From Amazonocrinis nigriterrae CENA67 (GTDB lineage: Bacteria; Cyanobacteriota; Cyanobacteriia; Cyanobacteriales; Nostocaceae): a stretch of DNA of 43,503 bases. The notes beneath the pieces were generated by a model. The model was not told the DNA's origin and did no database searches. It saw only the letters and a program-made list of their open reading frames with translations. The position numbers and the translations under genes were made by a program. The stretch covers positions 1 through 43,503 of the forward strand of contig NZ_JAECZC010000048.1 in NCBI RefSeq assembly GCF_016056305.1. Direction: 5' to 3'. Numbering within the stretch: the first letter of the stretch is position 1; every line of letters starts with the position of its first letter. Below, piece after piece: positions 8,817-18,796 of the stretch.

Positions 8817-9938
8817 CTATCTGCTTGCTCCAACACCAGGTTTTGCACTTCCTGGCTGCGGTGCAGCACTACCAATAAGACGTTGAATTTCATCTGGTTT
8901 AGAAGTTTTAGACATCGCCGCTTCAAAGGAAATAGTTCCAGCTTTATATAAATCTGCTAAGACTTTCTCTAGAGTTTGCATCCCCAATTTGCCGCCTGTT
9001 TGAATAGCCGAGTAAATTTGAGATGTTTTGCCTTCTCGAATCAAGTTAGAAACAGCGGGAGTAACGATTAGAATTTCTTGAGCCATTATCCGACCATACT
9101 CGCCTGGTTTGGGATTTTTCTTCGGTACTAAAGTCTGGCTAAATACTGCTACTAGCGAGTTAGACAACTGTACCCGCACTTGGGTTTGTTTTTCATGGGG
9201 AAAAACATCGATAATCCGGTCAACAGTTTGTGCCGCAGAACTGGTGTGCAGTGTACCAAATACTAAGTGGCCTGTTTCTGCTGCTGAAATCGCCAAAGAA
9301 ATCGTTTCCAAGTCCCGCATTTCCCCCACCAGAATAATATCTGGGTCTTCCCGCAAAGCTGCTTTCAAGGCATTAGCAAAACTCTTGGTATCTTCACCAA
9401 GTTGTCGTTGGTGAACTAAGCTTTTGATTGGTTCGTAAACAAATTCAATTGGGTCTTCCACCGTTAAGATATGCTCTGCCTTAGTGCGGTTAATCAAATC
9501 GATCATTGCCGCTAGAGTAGTTGTCTTTCCTGAACCTGTGGGGCCTGTCACCAGAATCAGTCCTCTAGGCTTGTCGGACATTTCCCGCACCACATCTGGC
9601 AAACCTAATTTTTCAAAGTTAGGAATTTTAGAACTTAATGCCCTTAAACAAGCAGCATAAGCACCACGTTCTTTATAGACATTGACCCGGAAACGAGCTA
9701 ATCCCTTCACACCATAAGAACAATCTAATTCCCATGTCTGCTCTAAGGTTTTACGCTGGGTATTGTTCAGCATACTAAAAATCAGTCTTTGACACTGGTC
9801 AGCGGTCATTGGTTGGTCGCCGATAGGAGTGAGTTTGCCACTGATACGGAAGTAGGGAGGTAAACCAGCGGATAAATGCATATCCGAGCCACCCATTTCA
9901 ATCAATTGTTCCATCAAGTCTTCAATCATCAATTCCAT
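8817..9938 (-). CDS. pilT: type IV pilus retraction ATPase PilT
   Basis: A 373-residue hexameric AAA-like ATPase, close to the usual PilT length. Walker A is GPTGSGKT at 132-139, followed by the Asp box and His boxes (EDPIEF at 161-166, GHLVFGTLHT at 223-232), with Walker B around DPDIILVGEMRD. The C-terminal NLIREGKTSQIYSAIQTG stretch matches the AIRNLIRE retraction signature of PilT. This distinguishes it from PilB. It drives pilus disassembly in the cytoplasm at the PilC platform. It is preceded by pilB and followed by pilC. The C terminus is extended with a Pro/Gly/Ser-rich tail of about 15 residues. Confidence 0.95.
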   Translation of the reverse strand: MELMIEDLMEQLIEMGGSDMHLSAGLPPYFRISGKLTPIGDQPMTADQCQRLIFSMLNNTQRKTLEQTWELDCSYGVKGLARFRVNVYKERGAYAACLRALSSKIPNFEKLGLPDVVREMSDKPRGLILVTGPTGSGKTTTLAAMIDLINRTKAEHILTVEDPIEFVYEPIKSLVHQRQLGEDTKSFANALKAALREDPDIILVGEMRDLETISLAISAAETGHLVFGTLHTSSAAQTVDRIIDVFPHEKQTQVRVQLSNSLVAVFSQTLVPKKNPKPGEYGRIMAQEILIVTPAVSNLIREGKTSQIYSAIQTGGKLGMQTLEKVLADLYKAGTISFEAAMSKTSKPDEIQRLIGSAAPQPGSAKPGVGASR

Positions 9939-9957
9939 AGTTCTACTTCCTTGGTTA

Positions 9958-10024
9958 GTTGTTAGTTGTCAGTTGTCAGTAGTCAGTTGTTTAAAACCAC
10001 TGACTACTGACCACTGACTATTGA
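9958..10024. repeat. tandem heptamer repeat between pilB and pilT
   Basis: GTTAGTT/GTCAGTT units at 9956-9990 are followed by the complementary ACTGACT units at 10000-10024. The arms form a long potential hairpin between the coding sequences of pilB and pilT. Confidence 0.65.
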
Positions 10025-12040
10025 CTAATCTTGAAAACGAGGTGTCATACAGTAAGGACAATCTAGCCATTCCGGTTTTAATTCAGCACTACAAGTGCGA
10101 CAGGTAAGACCACTCTTGCGTTTGGCTTTTAACTCTGCTTCCAAACCTGTGTCAGTAAAAGTCACCCGTTCTACTTCTTCGAGGGTGGTGGCTCCTTGGC
10201 TTACTAAGTCCAAACTATAGGCCAGTAAGGTTTTCATCCCCTCTTCAACAGCTACTTCTTTGATACGTTCTGTTGGTGCTTCTTCGTTAATTAGGGTTTG
10301 CAGGTTTTCGGTAACTCGCATGACTTCATAAACACCACAACGTCCTTTGTAGCCAACACCGTTACATGTTGGGCAAATCGAATGATTTTTGGCTTTGGCT
10401 TCATTTATAGCTTCTAATGTCAAAGTGTTAGCCTTGTAGAAAGTTATTCCTACATTTTGGGAAGCAGATAGACCATAGCGAGCTAGTTCTTCAGTAGTGG
10501 GAGTATAGGGAATGCGGCAATCCGAACATACACGCCGCACCAAGCGTTGGGCTAGAACACCAATCAAAGAACTAGAAACCATGAAAGGTTCAATACCCAT
10601 TTCTCCCAAACGAGCGATCGCTCCTGGGGCATCATTGGTATGTAAGGTAGTTAATACTAAGTGACCAGTTAAAGCAGCTTCAATGGCTGTTTTTGCTGTT
10701 TCTTTATCCCGCGTTTCACCCACTAGCAGTACATCCGGGTCTTGTCGCAAGAAAGCTCGCAAAGCGGTGGCAAAATCTAGGCCTTTTTCCCGAATTACCT
10801 GTACTTGAGTAATCCCTGGCAAACTGTATTCAATTGGGTCTTCTACGGTACTAATATTAATTCCAGGAGAGTTCTTTTCTGCCAGTGCCGAATACAGCGA
10901 AGTTGTTTTACCAGAACCAGTAGGCCCAGTTACCAAAATCAACCCAAAGGGACGGCTTACCATCTCCTGAACAATCTGTAAAGTTTCCGGGTCAGTAATT
11001 AACTTATTCAATCCCAGTTGGGTGGAGGAGTTATCCAAAATCCGCAGTACTACCTTTTCCCCATAGCGACTGGGCAAGGTGTTCACACGGAAATCTACCT
11101 TCCGACCCTCAAATACCCGTCGAATACGACCGTCTTGAGGTAAACGTCGTTCGGCAATATCTAGATTAGAGATGATTTTGAATCGGGCTGTCACCGCCGG
11201 AATGATTTTTTTCGGGAGTTCAGGAAAAGCTTCCCGCAGTACCCCATCCTTACGAAAACGAATGCGTAAATTTTCTTCTTGCGGCTCAATGTGAATATCA
11301 GAAACCTTCTCGTGCAAAGCTTTTGCTAGAATTCTGTTGACAAGGCTGATGACTGGTGCATCCTCTGCACCCTTCATTGCTGCTCCTAAGTCAGCCTCCA
11401 TATCATCAGGAGCATCTTCTAGGTCGAGATTCCCTAGATTTTCTAAATCCTGATTGATATCTGTAAATTTTTCTTGTTCTAGGTGCTTTTGGCGTACAGC
11501 CAATTCATCCAAATATTGGTTGATCAGCTGTTGATAATCTTCCTGTGTAATCACCATCCGCTGTAATGCTAAGCCTTGGGGGCGCAAAATGCGGTTCAAG
11601 TCGTCCGAAGCTTCTAGATTATCCGGATCGACCATTGCCACTAAAACACAGGGCGGATTTTGCTCTTCGTTTTTTGATAGTGGTACTAGGCGATGGCGAC
11701 GACAAATATCTACGGGAATCAAGCTTTCAATCAGGTTCCCCACCATCGTGCTGCCAATGGTATTGACTTCCGGATCGAGGAATTCAACACCGTATAGTAT
11801 CTTCAGTTCAAATAGCTGCTGTTTCTTGTATTGCCTGAGAAACTCAGGTGTTAGTTGTCGCCCAGTGATTGATTCCAGCACTTCTGTCAGGGGTCTGCCA
11901 GACTTGCGGCTTTCAATCAACGCCTGCCTCATCTGTTCGGTATTGACGTAGCCAGATTGTACTAGCTTGCTGCCAAAGGGTGAAAACTCTGTTCTAGTAG
12001 TTAGAGCGGTACTGCGCCGTTGTGGTGACGAGTAAGTCAT
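10025..12040 (-). CDS. pilB: type IV pilus assembly ATPase PilB (GspE family)
   Basis: A 671-residue extension motor. The N-terminal GspE/MshEN-like region spans about 25-190 and a charged linker follows. The ATPase domain has Walker A GPTGSGKT at 372-379, Asp box VEDPIEY near 399-405, Walker B region DPDVLLVGETRD near 434-445 and His box GHLVLTTLHT near 459-468. The PilB tetracysteine zinc site is Cys505/Cys508 and Cys556/Cys559. A further CxxC pair set follows (Cys647/650 and Cys661/664), a second small zinc ribbon at the extreme C terminus that classical PilB proteins such as those of Pseudomonas lack. It powers pilin polymerisation. It is the first gene of the pil operon, divergent from grpE. 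Confidence 0.95.
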   Translation of the reverse strand: MTYSSPQRRSTALTTRTEFSPFGSKLVQSGYVNTEQMRQALIESRKSGRPLTEVLESITGRQLTPEFLRQYKKQQLFELKILYGVEFLDPEVNTIGSTMVGNLIESLIPVDICRRHRLVPLSKNEEQNPPCVLVAMVDPDNLEASDDLNRILRPQGLALQRMVITQEDYQQLINQYLDELAVRQKHLEQEKFTDINQDLENLGNLDLEDAPDDMEADLGAAMKGAEDAPVISLVNRILAKALHEKVSDIHIEPQEENLRIRFRKDGVLREAFPELPKKIIPAVTARFKIISNLDIAERRLPQDGRIRRVFEGRKVDFRVNTLPSRYGEKVVLRILDNSSTQLGLNKLITDPETLQIVQEMVSRPFGLILVTGPTGSGKTTSLYSALAEKNSPGINISTVEDPIEYSLPGITQVQVIREKGLDFATALRAFLRQDPDVLLVGETRDKETAKTAIEAALTGHLVLTTLHTNDAPGAIARLGEMGIEPFMVSSSLIGVLAQRLVRRVCSDCRIPYTPTTEELARYGLSASQNVGITFYKANTLTLEAINEAKAKNHSICPTCNGVGYKGRCGVYEVMRVTENLQTLINEEAPTERIKEVAVEEGMKTLLAYSLDLVSQGATTLEEVERVTFTDTGLEAELKAKRKSGLTCRTCSAELKPEWLDCPYCMTPRFQD

Positions 12041-12516
12041 AAATGAGCAATGAGTAGGGAAAACCTCTGGTTAAAGTATTCCCAGGCTGAAGCACAGAAT
12101 TTTCATTTACACTGAGCAAATTCACTTTAGTGTTAGGACTTACGCAGCTAGATTATTTGTTGAGGTTGGGAATAGGGAATAGGGCATGGGGAGATGGGGA
12201 AACTAAGAGAATAATTTCTGTCTTGTGCCTCCTGTCTCCTGCCCCTGCCTCTTGTTATAACTAATGATAAGGGTGCGAAATATATCCAGCGCCACTCGTC
12301 TACAAGACCTATTCTTAAAGCTGTCCTGCTAGTTCGGCTTACCGTCCCTAGAGCGTTTACGCTAACGTGTTCACCATTTGTCACAATAAGAAGACGGTTA
12401 CATCAGTTCCAGTCAAATTTTGGCAACAAAATCAGCTTTAGCTGCAAACCTTGTATAGCAATGGTTGCAAACTGGAGTTGCATACTGCCATCAACAGTAT
12501 CTGGGATGAGTAAACA
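12041..12516. other. divergent pilB/grpE spacer with repeats
   Basis: This spacer must hold the promoters of both pilB and grpE. It contains TAGGACTTACGCA at 12136-12148, a motif whose reverse complement recurs at about 34020-34032 and which resembles MITE ends seen elsewhere in the window. It also has a G-rich heptamer run (GGGAATAGGGAATAGGGCA) around 12168-12200 with a C-rich counterpart (CCTCCTGTCTCCTGCCCCTG) near 12228-12250. No gene is recognised, and short frames here lack coding character. Confidence 0.5.
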
Positions 12517-13263
12517 ATGATCGACGACAATAAACAGGTAAACAATACAAGCCAGCAATTGGGTGAACCAACAGAGGTAAAGCAAGTAATTATGAGCGAC
12601 TCCCCAACGCAAATAAACTCCAACGAATCTGGCAGCGAAGTTACTGAGCAAGTGGCAGCCCCAAAGAATGTATCGGGAGATACGACACTTACACCAGAAA
12701 ATGGCGTCGCTGCACCTGAAAAGGCAGAAGTAGAAACAGCAGCTTTGGCAGCATTGACTCAACAAGTTGAGTTACTTAAAGCCCAACTAGAAGAACGTAG
12801 TACTCAATACATGCGGATTGCGGCAGATTTTGAGAATTACCGCAAACGCACCAGCAAAGAAAAAGAAGAACTAGACGCGCAAGTGAAGCGGAACACAATT
12901 CTGGAGTTACTGCCAGTGGTGGATAATTTTGAACGGGCGCGATCGCACCTGAAGCCGCAAACTGAAGGTGAGATGACTATCCACAAAAGTTATCAAGGCG
13001 TTTACAAACAATTAGTAGATTCCTTGAAGCGTTTAGGCGTATCACCAATGCGTCCTGAAGGTCAAGAATTTGATCCTAATCTCCATGAAGCAGTAATGCG
13101 GGAACCTACGGATGAACATCCGGAAGGAACAGTGTTAGAAGAGTTAGTACGCGGATATTATTTGGGCGATCGCGTGCTGCGCCATGCCATGGTCAAGGTG
13201 GCTGCTCCTAAGGAAGACACACCACCTGTACCGGAAGATCAGTCGAGTCCAACTGACAGTTAA
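12517..13263 (+). CDS. grpE: nucleotide exchange factor GrpE
   Basis: A 248-residue GrpE. Residues 1-75 are a low-complexity acidic or polar extension common in cyanobacterial GrpE. The long coiled coil (about 75-130) includes [20 protein letters not shown], and the C-terminal beta-wing domain includes [20 protein letters not shown] and [16 protein letters not shown], the family signature. It works as a dimer that releases ADP from DnaK. It is followed by a strong hairpin terminator and then dnaK, so grpE and dnaK are probably separate transcripts that form one functional cluster with dnaJ. No complete CIRCE element is visible upstream. Confidence 0.96.
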   Translation: MIDDNKQVNNTSQQLGEPTEVKQVIMSDSPTQINSNESGSEVTEQVAAPKNVSGDTTLTPENGVAAPEKAEVETAALAALTQQVELLKAQLEERSTQYMRIAADFENYRKRTSKEKEELDAQVKRNTILELLPVVDNFERARSHLKPQTEGEMTIHKSYQGVYKQLVDSLKRLGVSPMRPEGQEFDPNLHEAVMREPTDEHPEGTVLEELVRGYYLGDRVLRHAMVKVAAPKEDTPPVPEDQSSPTDS

Positions 13264-13333
13264 GCTGTAGTTGCTCGCCTGATTCACCAAAAGTGCCTAG
13301 GTTCTAGCAAGGGCGAGCATCGCATATCTTCAC

Positions 13334-13381
13334 AAAAATAGGGCTGTTGACGTTTTGCCGGACTTTAACAGCCCGTATTTT
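13334..13381 (+). terminator. hairpin terminator after grpE
   Basis: AAAATAGGGCTGTT (13335-13348) pairs with AACAGCCCGTATTTT (13367-13381). It is a GC-rich 8-bp stem flanked by an A-run and a T-run, 70 bp after the grpE stop codon. Confidence 0.75.
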
Positions 13382-13560
13382 GATAGTAGCTAGTATGCGA
13401 AAAGCAGTTCTCTAACAATTAGCCTACCCTAGGGCAACAACGAAGTTTTTCTACTGTTCGCCACAGCAGATTCACTTTAGTTGCCGTACGCTTTAGCCCA
13501 TACAAAAAAGATAACCCGCGAAACATCACGGCATTAGCACTCAGTAAAAATACTGTACGT

Positions 13561-15522
13561 ATGGGAAAAGTTATTGGGATCGACTTAGGCACGACTAACA
13601 GTTGCGTCGCAGTTTTGGAAGGTGGTCAACCGATTGTGATCGCTAGTTCTGAAGGTGGACGAACCACTCCTAGTATTGTGGGATTTGGCAAGGGTGGCGA
13701 TCGCTTGGTTGGTCAGCTGGCAAAGCGCCAAGCCGTAACTAATGCTGAGAACACAATCTACAGTATCAAGCGATTCATCGGTCGTCGCTGGGAAGATACT
13801 GACACCGAACGCGATCGTGTACCCTATAGCTGTGTCAAAGGTAGAGATGAGACTGTTGATGTCCACATTCGTGGACGTAACTACACACCCCAAGAAATAT
13901 CGGCGATGATCCTGCAAAAACTCAAACAGGATGCTGAAAATTTCTTAGGTGAAACTGTTAGCCAGGCAGTAATTACCGTACCAGCATATTTCACAGACGC
14001 CCAAAGACAAGCAACTAAAGATGCTGGTACCATTGCAGGGTTAGAAGTCTTACGGATCATCAACGAACCAACTGCTGCTGCTTTAGCCTTCGGGTTGGAT
14101 AAGCAAGACCAAGAGCAACTGATTTTAGTCTTTGACTTGGGAGGCGGTACTTTCGACGTATCCATCCTGCAACTAGGGGATGGAGTTTTTGAAGTTAAGG
14201 CAACTTGTGGTAATAACCAACTGGGTGGAGATGACTTTGATAACTGTATCGTTCGTTGGATGATTGAACGCTTCCAGCAAGAAGAGAAAATTGACCTTTC
14301 CCTAGATAAAATGGCACTGCAACGCCTGCGGGAAGCTGCGGAAAAGGCAAAAATTGAACTTTCCAACATGGCGAATACCTCCATTAACCTGCCGTTTATC
14401 ACTGCCGATGAAACAGGCCCCAAGCACATGGAGATGGAACTCAGCCGCTCGAAATTTGAGGAACTGGCAGGACACTTAATCGAAGCTACCATTGAACCAA
14501 TGATCCAGGCGCTGAAAGACGCGGATCTCAAACCACAAGATATAGACAGGATTATTTTAGTAGGTGGCTCTACTCGCATTCCCGCAGTTCAAAACGCCTT
14601 GATCAAGTTTTTCAATGGCAAAGCACCGGATCGCTCTGTCAATCCTGACGAAGCTGTAGCCCTAGGAGCTGCTATTCAAGCGGGAGTCCTAGGTGGCGAA
14701 GTTGATAATCTCCTTTTATTGGATGTCACGCCCTTGTCGTTAGGAATTGAAACTTTGGGAGAAGTGTTCACTAAAATCATTGAACGCAACACCACAATTC
14801 CTACCAGCAAGTCTCAAGTGTTTTCCACAGCAATTGATGGACAAACCTCAGTGGAAATTCACGTCCTCCAAGGTGAACGGGCAATGGCAAGGGATAATAA
14901 GAGTCTCGGCAAGTTCCTCTTGGCAGGAATTCCCCCAGCCCCTCGTGGCGTACCGCAAATCGAAGTATCTTTTGAAATCGATGTTAATGGTATTCTCAAG
15001 GTTGCTGCTCAAGATAAAGGCACGGGTAGGGAGCAAAGTATCCGCATTACTAACACCGGTGGCTTGAGTGCCAGTGAAGTAGAACGAATGCGGCAAGAGG
15101 CAGAAGTTTTTGCTGAAGAAGACAAAAAACGTAAAGAATTGGTTGAACTCAAAAACCAAGCTGATAATCTTTTGTCCAGCTATGAATCCACCATCAAGGA
15201 TAATGGCAACTTGATTGGCGATCAGATCAAAGCCCTAGCCCAGGAAAAAGTTGCACAGCTCCAAGTTGTCAGGAATAATCCTGATATTTCTCTCCAAGAA
15301 TTTCGACAGAACTTGGATGATTTCCAACAAACTCTGTTTGCCATTGGTGCTGATGTTTACAACAGAGCTAATGATCAAAACGGTGATCAAGGTGAAGAAG
15401 TTTCCGATAGTTCCTTGCCGTCAGACTTAGAGCATCCCATGAATGGAACCCTCATACCACAATTCAATTTTGATTTTGATGACGAAAGCACTGCACAGGT
15501 TGATTACGAGGCGATAGATTAG
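13561..15522 (+). CDS. dnaK: Hsp70 chaperone DnaK
   Basis: A 653-residue Hsp70. The actin-like ATPase domain starts with [18 protein letters not shown] and includes [24 protein letters not shown] and [14 protein letters not shown], all Hsp70 signatures. The interdomain linker is [19 protein letters not shown], the substrate-binding beta domain and helical lid follow, and the C terminus is acidic, ending DYEAID. It refolds client proteins with DnaJ (16273) and GrpE (12517). TTAGCACTC, half of the CIRCE heat-shock operator, lies 19-27 bp upstream of the ATG, but the second half is not there. Cyanobacteria carry several dnaK genes. Linkage to grpE and dnaJ suggests the main housekeeping copy. 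Confidence 0.97.
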   Translation: MGKVIGIDLGTTNSCVAVLEGGQPIVIASSEGGRTTPSIVGFGKGGDRLVGQLAKRQAVTNAENTIYSIKRFIGRRWEDTDTERDRVPYSCVKGRDETVDVHIRGRNYTPQEISAMILQKLKQDAENFLGETVSQAVITVPAYFTDAQRQATKDAGTIAGLEVLRIINEPTAAALAFGLDKQDQEQLILVFDLGGGTFDVSILQLGDGVFEVKATCGNNQLGGDDFDNCIVRWMIERFQQEEKIDLSLDKMALQRLREAAEKAKIELSNMANTSINLPFITADETGPKHMEMELSRSKFEELAGHLIEATIEPMIQALKDADLKPQDIDRIILVGGSTRIPAVQNALIKFFNGKAPDRSVNPDEAVALGAAIQAGVLGGEVDNLLLLDVTPLSLGIETLGEVFTKIIERNTTIPTSKSQVFSTAIDGQTSVEIHVLQGERAMARDNKSLGKFLLAGIPPAPRGVPQIEVSFEIDVNGILKVAAQDKGTGREQSIRITNTGGLSASEVERMRQEAEVFAEEDKKRKELVELKNQADNLLSSYESTIKDNGNLIGDQIKALAQEKVAQLQVVRNNPDISLQEFRQNLDDFQQTLFAIGADVYNRANDQNGDQGEEVSDSSLPSDLEHPMNGTLIPQFNFDFDDESTAQVDYEAID

Positions 15523-16272
15523 GAATTGGGCATTGGGAATTGGGAATTGGGCATTGGGAATTGGGAATTGGGAAAGATTTCCCCACTCCCTACTCCCCAC
15601 TCCCTACTCCCCAGTACCCAAGTTTGCTAAATTGTAGAAGCAGATTGTCGTGGGCTAAACAGTGTCCAATACAAATACATGCAAATGCATATGGGGGGTT
15701 TTCCACACCTGATGGTGCGGCTAGCCCCTCTGGTTTATAAGTGGGGTTTTAGCATCCTACGTAGCACAATTGTAAAAGAGACAAGCTCAGGCGGTGAAAA
15801 ATCCAAACGTCTATTTACTTTGCTCCTAGATTCGCTAGCTTTTTTCGGCTTCTACGAAGAAAGCATCTGTTGGTTAAAACTTATTAGTGATTTTTGTAAA
15901 GGCTAAAAGGTAAAATCAATTATTAATAAAAATTAACTTTTGCCTTCTATCTAGCCTCCGGCAAGCTGTCCTCCGAAACATACTGTCTTGTGAGAATTTC
16001 TCACTTTGTATGCGGAACCCCTTTGTGTAGGGTAGCAAGTATCCTTGGTGTCTACTACCCTACCCTGTGGTAACGCTGGAGAGCGAAAAAATGACGCTTA
16101 ATTGCGTCAAAGATTGCCAGTCACTCATGGGAAAACCACGTTAATTGACGGCAGTCCGCTCAAGTCGGGAAACGCGCCCACACGGCTATTTCCTCTACTT
16201 GAGTAAGTGGCATCCCAAGACCCCCCTGGCTCACATAAGTGCCTTCTTCCTTCTAACTTTTACCTTTGTTAT
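15523..16272. other. 750-bp dnaK-dnaJ spacer with heptamer repeats
   Basis: 15523-15575 is a tandem array of ATTGGGA/ATTGGGC heptamers. 15581-15612 is the complementary C-rich array (CTCCCTACTCCCC), so the whole can fold as a long hairpin. The remainder to 16272 holds short frames without coding character and the presumed dnaJ promoter. The in-frame extension of dnaJ back to 16207 is judged untranslated. Confidence 0.6.
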
Positions 16273-17403
16273 ATGGCCCGCGACTACTACGAAATTCTGG
16301 GTGTCTCTCGTGACGCCGACAAAGAAGAAATTAAACAAGCCTATCGCCGTTTAGCCCGGAAGTATCACCCAGATGTCAACAAAGAACCGGGAGCGGAAGA
16401 ACGCTTTAAGGAAATTAACCGCGCTTATGAAATACTTTCTGAGCCGGAAACCAGAGAGCGTTACAACCGTTTTGGTGAAGCAGGTGTCTCAGGTGGTGCT
16501 GGCGTCGGCTTTCAAGATATGGGTGACATGGGTGGCTTTGCCGATATCTTTGAAAGTATTTTCAGCGGCTTTGCTGGTGGCGGCGTCGGTGGTCAAACGC
16601 AAAGACGGCGCAGCGGCCCGGTACGCGGCGATGACTTACGGCTAGACCTGAAGTTAGATTTTCGAGAAGCAGTATTTGGTGGTGAAAAAGAAATTCGGAT
16701 TTCACATTTAGAAACTTGTGAAGTCTGTAGCGGATCTGGCGCTAAACCAGGAACTCGCCCTCGCACTTGTGCAACTTGTAGCGGTTCGGGTCAAGTACGT
16801 CGTGTCACCAGAACGCCTTTTGGTAGCTTTACTCAAGTCTCGACTTGTCCCACCTGTAATGGTACAGGAATGGTAATTGAAGACAAATGTGAGTCTTGTG
16901 ATGGTAAAGGTACAAATCAAGTCACCAAGAAACTGAAAATTACCATTCCAGCCGGGGTAGACAATGGTACGCGGTTGCGGATATCCCAAGAAGGAGATGC
17001 AGGTCAACGTGGTGGCCCTCCTGGGGATTTATACGTCTACTTGTTTGTGAATGAAGATGAAGAATTTCAACGGGATGGTATTAACGTTCTCTCAGAAATT
17101 AAAATAAGCTACTTACAAGCGGTTTTAGGTTGCCGTTTGGAAGTGGATACTGTAGATGGGCCAGTAGAATTAATTATTCCAGCGGGAACCCAACCAAATA
17201 CGGTGATGAAGTTAGAAAATCGCGGTGTACCTCGCTTAGGAAATCCCGTGAGTCGGGGCGATCATCTGCTGACGGTGTTAATTGATATTCCTACTAAGGT
17301 GACCCCAGAGGAGAGAGAGTTGTTAGAAAAGCTAGCTAAAATTAAGGGAGACCGCACTGGTAAAGGTGGTCTAGAAGGATTCTTGGGTAATCTGTTTAAG
17401 TGA
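16273..17403 (+). CDS. dnaJ: Hsp40 co-chaperone DnaJ
   Basis: A 376-residue type I DnaJ. The start is placed at ATG 16273, because [15 protein letters not shown] is the conserved N terminus and the 22 codons upstream in frame look like leader. The J domain (1-70) has the HPD motif (KYHPDVN) that stimulates DnaK ATPase. A Gly/Phe-rich region (about 75-110) follows, and then four zinc-binding CxxCxGxG repeats: [24 protein letters not shown] and CESCDGKG. The C-terminal substrate-binding domains complete it. Its TGA stop overlaps the ATG of the next gene (TGATG), implying translational coupling with the tusA-like and rsgA genes. Confidence 0.97.
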   Translation: MARDYYEILGVSRDADKEEIKQAYRRLARKYHPDVNKEPGAEERFKEINRAYEILSEPETRERYNRFGEAGVSGGAGVGFQDMGDMGGFADIFESIFSGFAGGGVGGQTQRRRSGPVRGDDLRLDLKLDFREAVFGGEKEIRISHLETCEVCSGSGAKPGTRPRTCATCSGSGQVRRVTRTPFGSFTQVSTCPTCNGTGMVIEDKCESCDGKGTNQVTKKLKITIPAGVDNGTRLRISQEGDAGQRGGPPGDLYVYLFVNEDEEFQRDGINVLSEIKISYLQAVLGCRLEVDTVDGPVELIIPAGTQPNTVMKLENRGVPRLGNPVSRGDHLLTVLIDIPTKVTPEERELLEKLAKIKGDRTGKGGLEGFLGNLFK

Positions 17404-17657
17404 TGAGTCTATCTTCCCTATCAACTCCCGATGCTCAACTAGATTTGCGCGGCACTCCTTGCCCGATTAATTTTGTACGGACAAAACTACGTCTGGAACA
17501 AATGCCACCAGGAAGTTTACTGGAAGTCTGGCTAGATGCTGGAGAGCCAATAGAGCAGGTACCTGATAGCCTGATAATGGCAGGTTATCAGGTAGAAAAA
17601 ATTACAGACTGCGCTGGCTATTTTTCTTTGTTAATCCGCCGTCCTGCGATCGCCTAA
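17403..17657 (+). CDS. TusA/SirA-like sulfur carrier protein
   Basis: An 84-residue protein with the TusA fold pattern: LDLRGTPCPINFVRTKLRLEQMPPGSLLEVWLD, and later a hydrophobic C-terminal strand. In TusA proteins the Cys of the CPxP motif carries a persulfide for tRNA thiolation or other sulfur transfer. Here the motif reads CPIN, so the Cys and first Pro are kept but the second Pro is replaced by Asn. Start ATG 17403 overlaps the dnaJ stop by one base. Its own TAA (17655-17657) overlaps the ATG of rsgA by one base. Such tight linkage to dnaJ and rsgA argues for co-expression; the sulfur partner is unknown. Confidence 0.8.
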   Translation: MSLSSLSTPDAQLDLRGTPCPINFVRTKLRLEQMPPGSLLEVWLDAGEPIEQVPDSLIMAGYQVEKITDCAGYFSLLIRRPAIA

Positions 17658-18796
17658 TGAAAGGGGAAGTTGATTATACTACTGAAGAGTTACTCGGTAC
17701 GGTAGTAGCTGTACAAGCTAATTTTTACAAAGTACAGCTAGTTCAAGAGTATGGAAAGATGAGGGAGATGAGGGAGATGAGGGAGATAAGGGAGATGAGG
17801 GGGCAAAATCCTCCTCATCTTCCTCATCCTCCCCATCCCCCTATCCTTCTGTGTACTCGCAGAACACGGTTAAAAAAAATTGGACAACAGGTGATGGTGG
17901 GCGATCGCGTGGTGGTAGAAGAGCCAGATTGGGCTGGAGGGCGAGGAGCGATCGCTGATGTTCTCCCCCGTGAAACTCAGCTAGACCGCCCGCCAATCGC
18001 CAATACTAACCAAATCCTGTTGGTATTTGCTGTTGCTGACCCACCTTTAGAACCTTATCAACTCAGTCGATTTTTAGTGAAAGCTGAGTCTACTGATTTG
18101 GATGTAATTTTGTACCTCAATAAAAGCGATTTAGTCTCACCACAGGAACAACAACAAATTAGCGATCGCCTTTTGGCTTGGGGTTATCAACCGCTTTTTA
18201 TCAGTGTCCAAAATCAAATAAATATTGACCAAGTAGCCAAATATCTCAACAACAAAATTACTGTGATTGCTGGGCCTTCCGGGGTGGGGAAATCTAGCCT
18301 GATTAATGCGCTGATTCCCAATGCCAACCTGCGAGTGGGGGAAGTTTCCGGCAAATTAGCTCGTGGTCGCCACACTACGCGCCATGTAGAATTATTTGAA
18401 TTGCCAGGTGGTGGTTTACTGGCAGATACTCCCGGTTTTAATCAGCCTGACCTGGATTGCGCCCCAGAAGAATTAGTATATTATTTTCCAGAGGCTAGAA
18501 AGCGGTTAGTAGATGCTAGTTGTCGGTTCAGCGATTGTCTGCATCGAGATGAACCTGATTGTGTAGTGCGGGGAGACTGGGAGCGTTATCAACATTATTT
18601 GGAGTTTTTAGACGAAGCGATCGCCCGTCAAACTCAGCTTAATCAACAAGCCGATCCAGAATCTACCCTGAAGCTCAAAACTAAAGGCAAAGGGCAGAGT
18701 CAATACGAACCCAAACTTGAAAGTAAAAAATATCGTCGTGTTTCCCGACGGACTCAACTGCAAGCTTTACAAGATTTGTATAAGGACGAAGAATAG
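17657..18796 (+). CDS. rsgA: ribosome small-subunit GTPase RsgA
   Basis: A 379-residue circularly permuted GTPase that assists 30S maturation. The N-terminal OB domain (about 10-90) is followed by permuted G motifs: NKSDL (G4), then GPSGVGKSSLIN (G1), then DTPGF (G3). The C-terminal zinc site is CRFSDCLHRDEPDC. Within the OB domain, residues about 33-62 are a low-complexity stretch (MREMREMREIREMR, then HLPHPPHPP) encoded by a tandem purine or pyrimidine heptamer-like repeat at 17752-17848. The flanking sequences (ANFYKVQLVQ before, ILLCTRRTRLKK after) match normal RsgA, so this is an in-frame insertion in a loop. It is the last gene of the dnaJ-tusA-rsgA unit. Confidence 0.93.
   Translation: MKGEVDYTTEELLGTVVAVQANFYKVQLVQEYGKMREMREMREIREMRGQNPPHLPHPPHPPILLCTRRTRLKKIGQQVMVGDRVVVEEPDWAGGRGAIADVLPRETQLDRPPIANTNQILLVFAVADPPLEPYQLSRFLVKAESTDLDVILYLNKSDLVSPQEQQQISDRLLAWGYQPLFISVQNQINIDQVAKYLNNKITVIAGPSGVGKSSLINALIPNANLRVGEVSGKLARGRHTTRHVELFELPGGGLLADTPGFNQPDLDCAPEELVYYFPEARKRLVDASCRFSDCLHRDEPDCVVRGDWERYQHYLEFLDEAIARQTQLNQQADPESTLKLKTKGKGQSQYEPKLESKKYRRVSRRTQLQALQDLYKDEE
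17752..17848. repeat. in-frame tandem repeat inside rsgA
   Basis: Five imperfect copies of GATGAGGGA (17758-17805) are followed by a pyrimidine-rich complementary run (CTCCTCATCTTCCTCATCC, from about 17810). The two arms can pair as a hairpin. It has the structure of the intergenic STRR blocks, yet it lies within a coding sequence and keeps the frame. Confidence 0.8.

Noticed and set aside
12148-12765. Several short frames around the pilB/grpE spacer on the minus strand
   Set aside because: They run through heptamer repeats or antisense to grpE and show low-complexity, Cys-rich translations without family features.
13534-13560. TTAGCACTC, half of the CIRCE heat-shock operator, just upstream of dnaK
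   Set aside because: The required second half GAGTGCTAA nine bases later is absent (ACTGTACGT is there), so no CIRCE element can be called; a remnant is possible.
15540-15906. Two plus-strand frames between dnaK and dnaJ
   Set aside because: The first is translated tandem repeat; the second lacks a ribosome-binding site and coding character.
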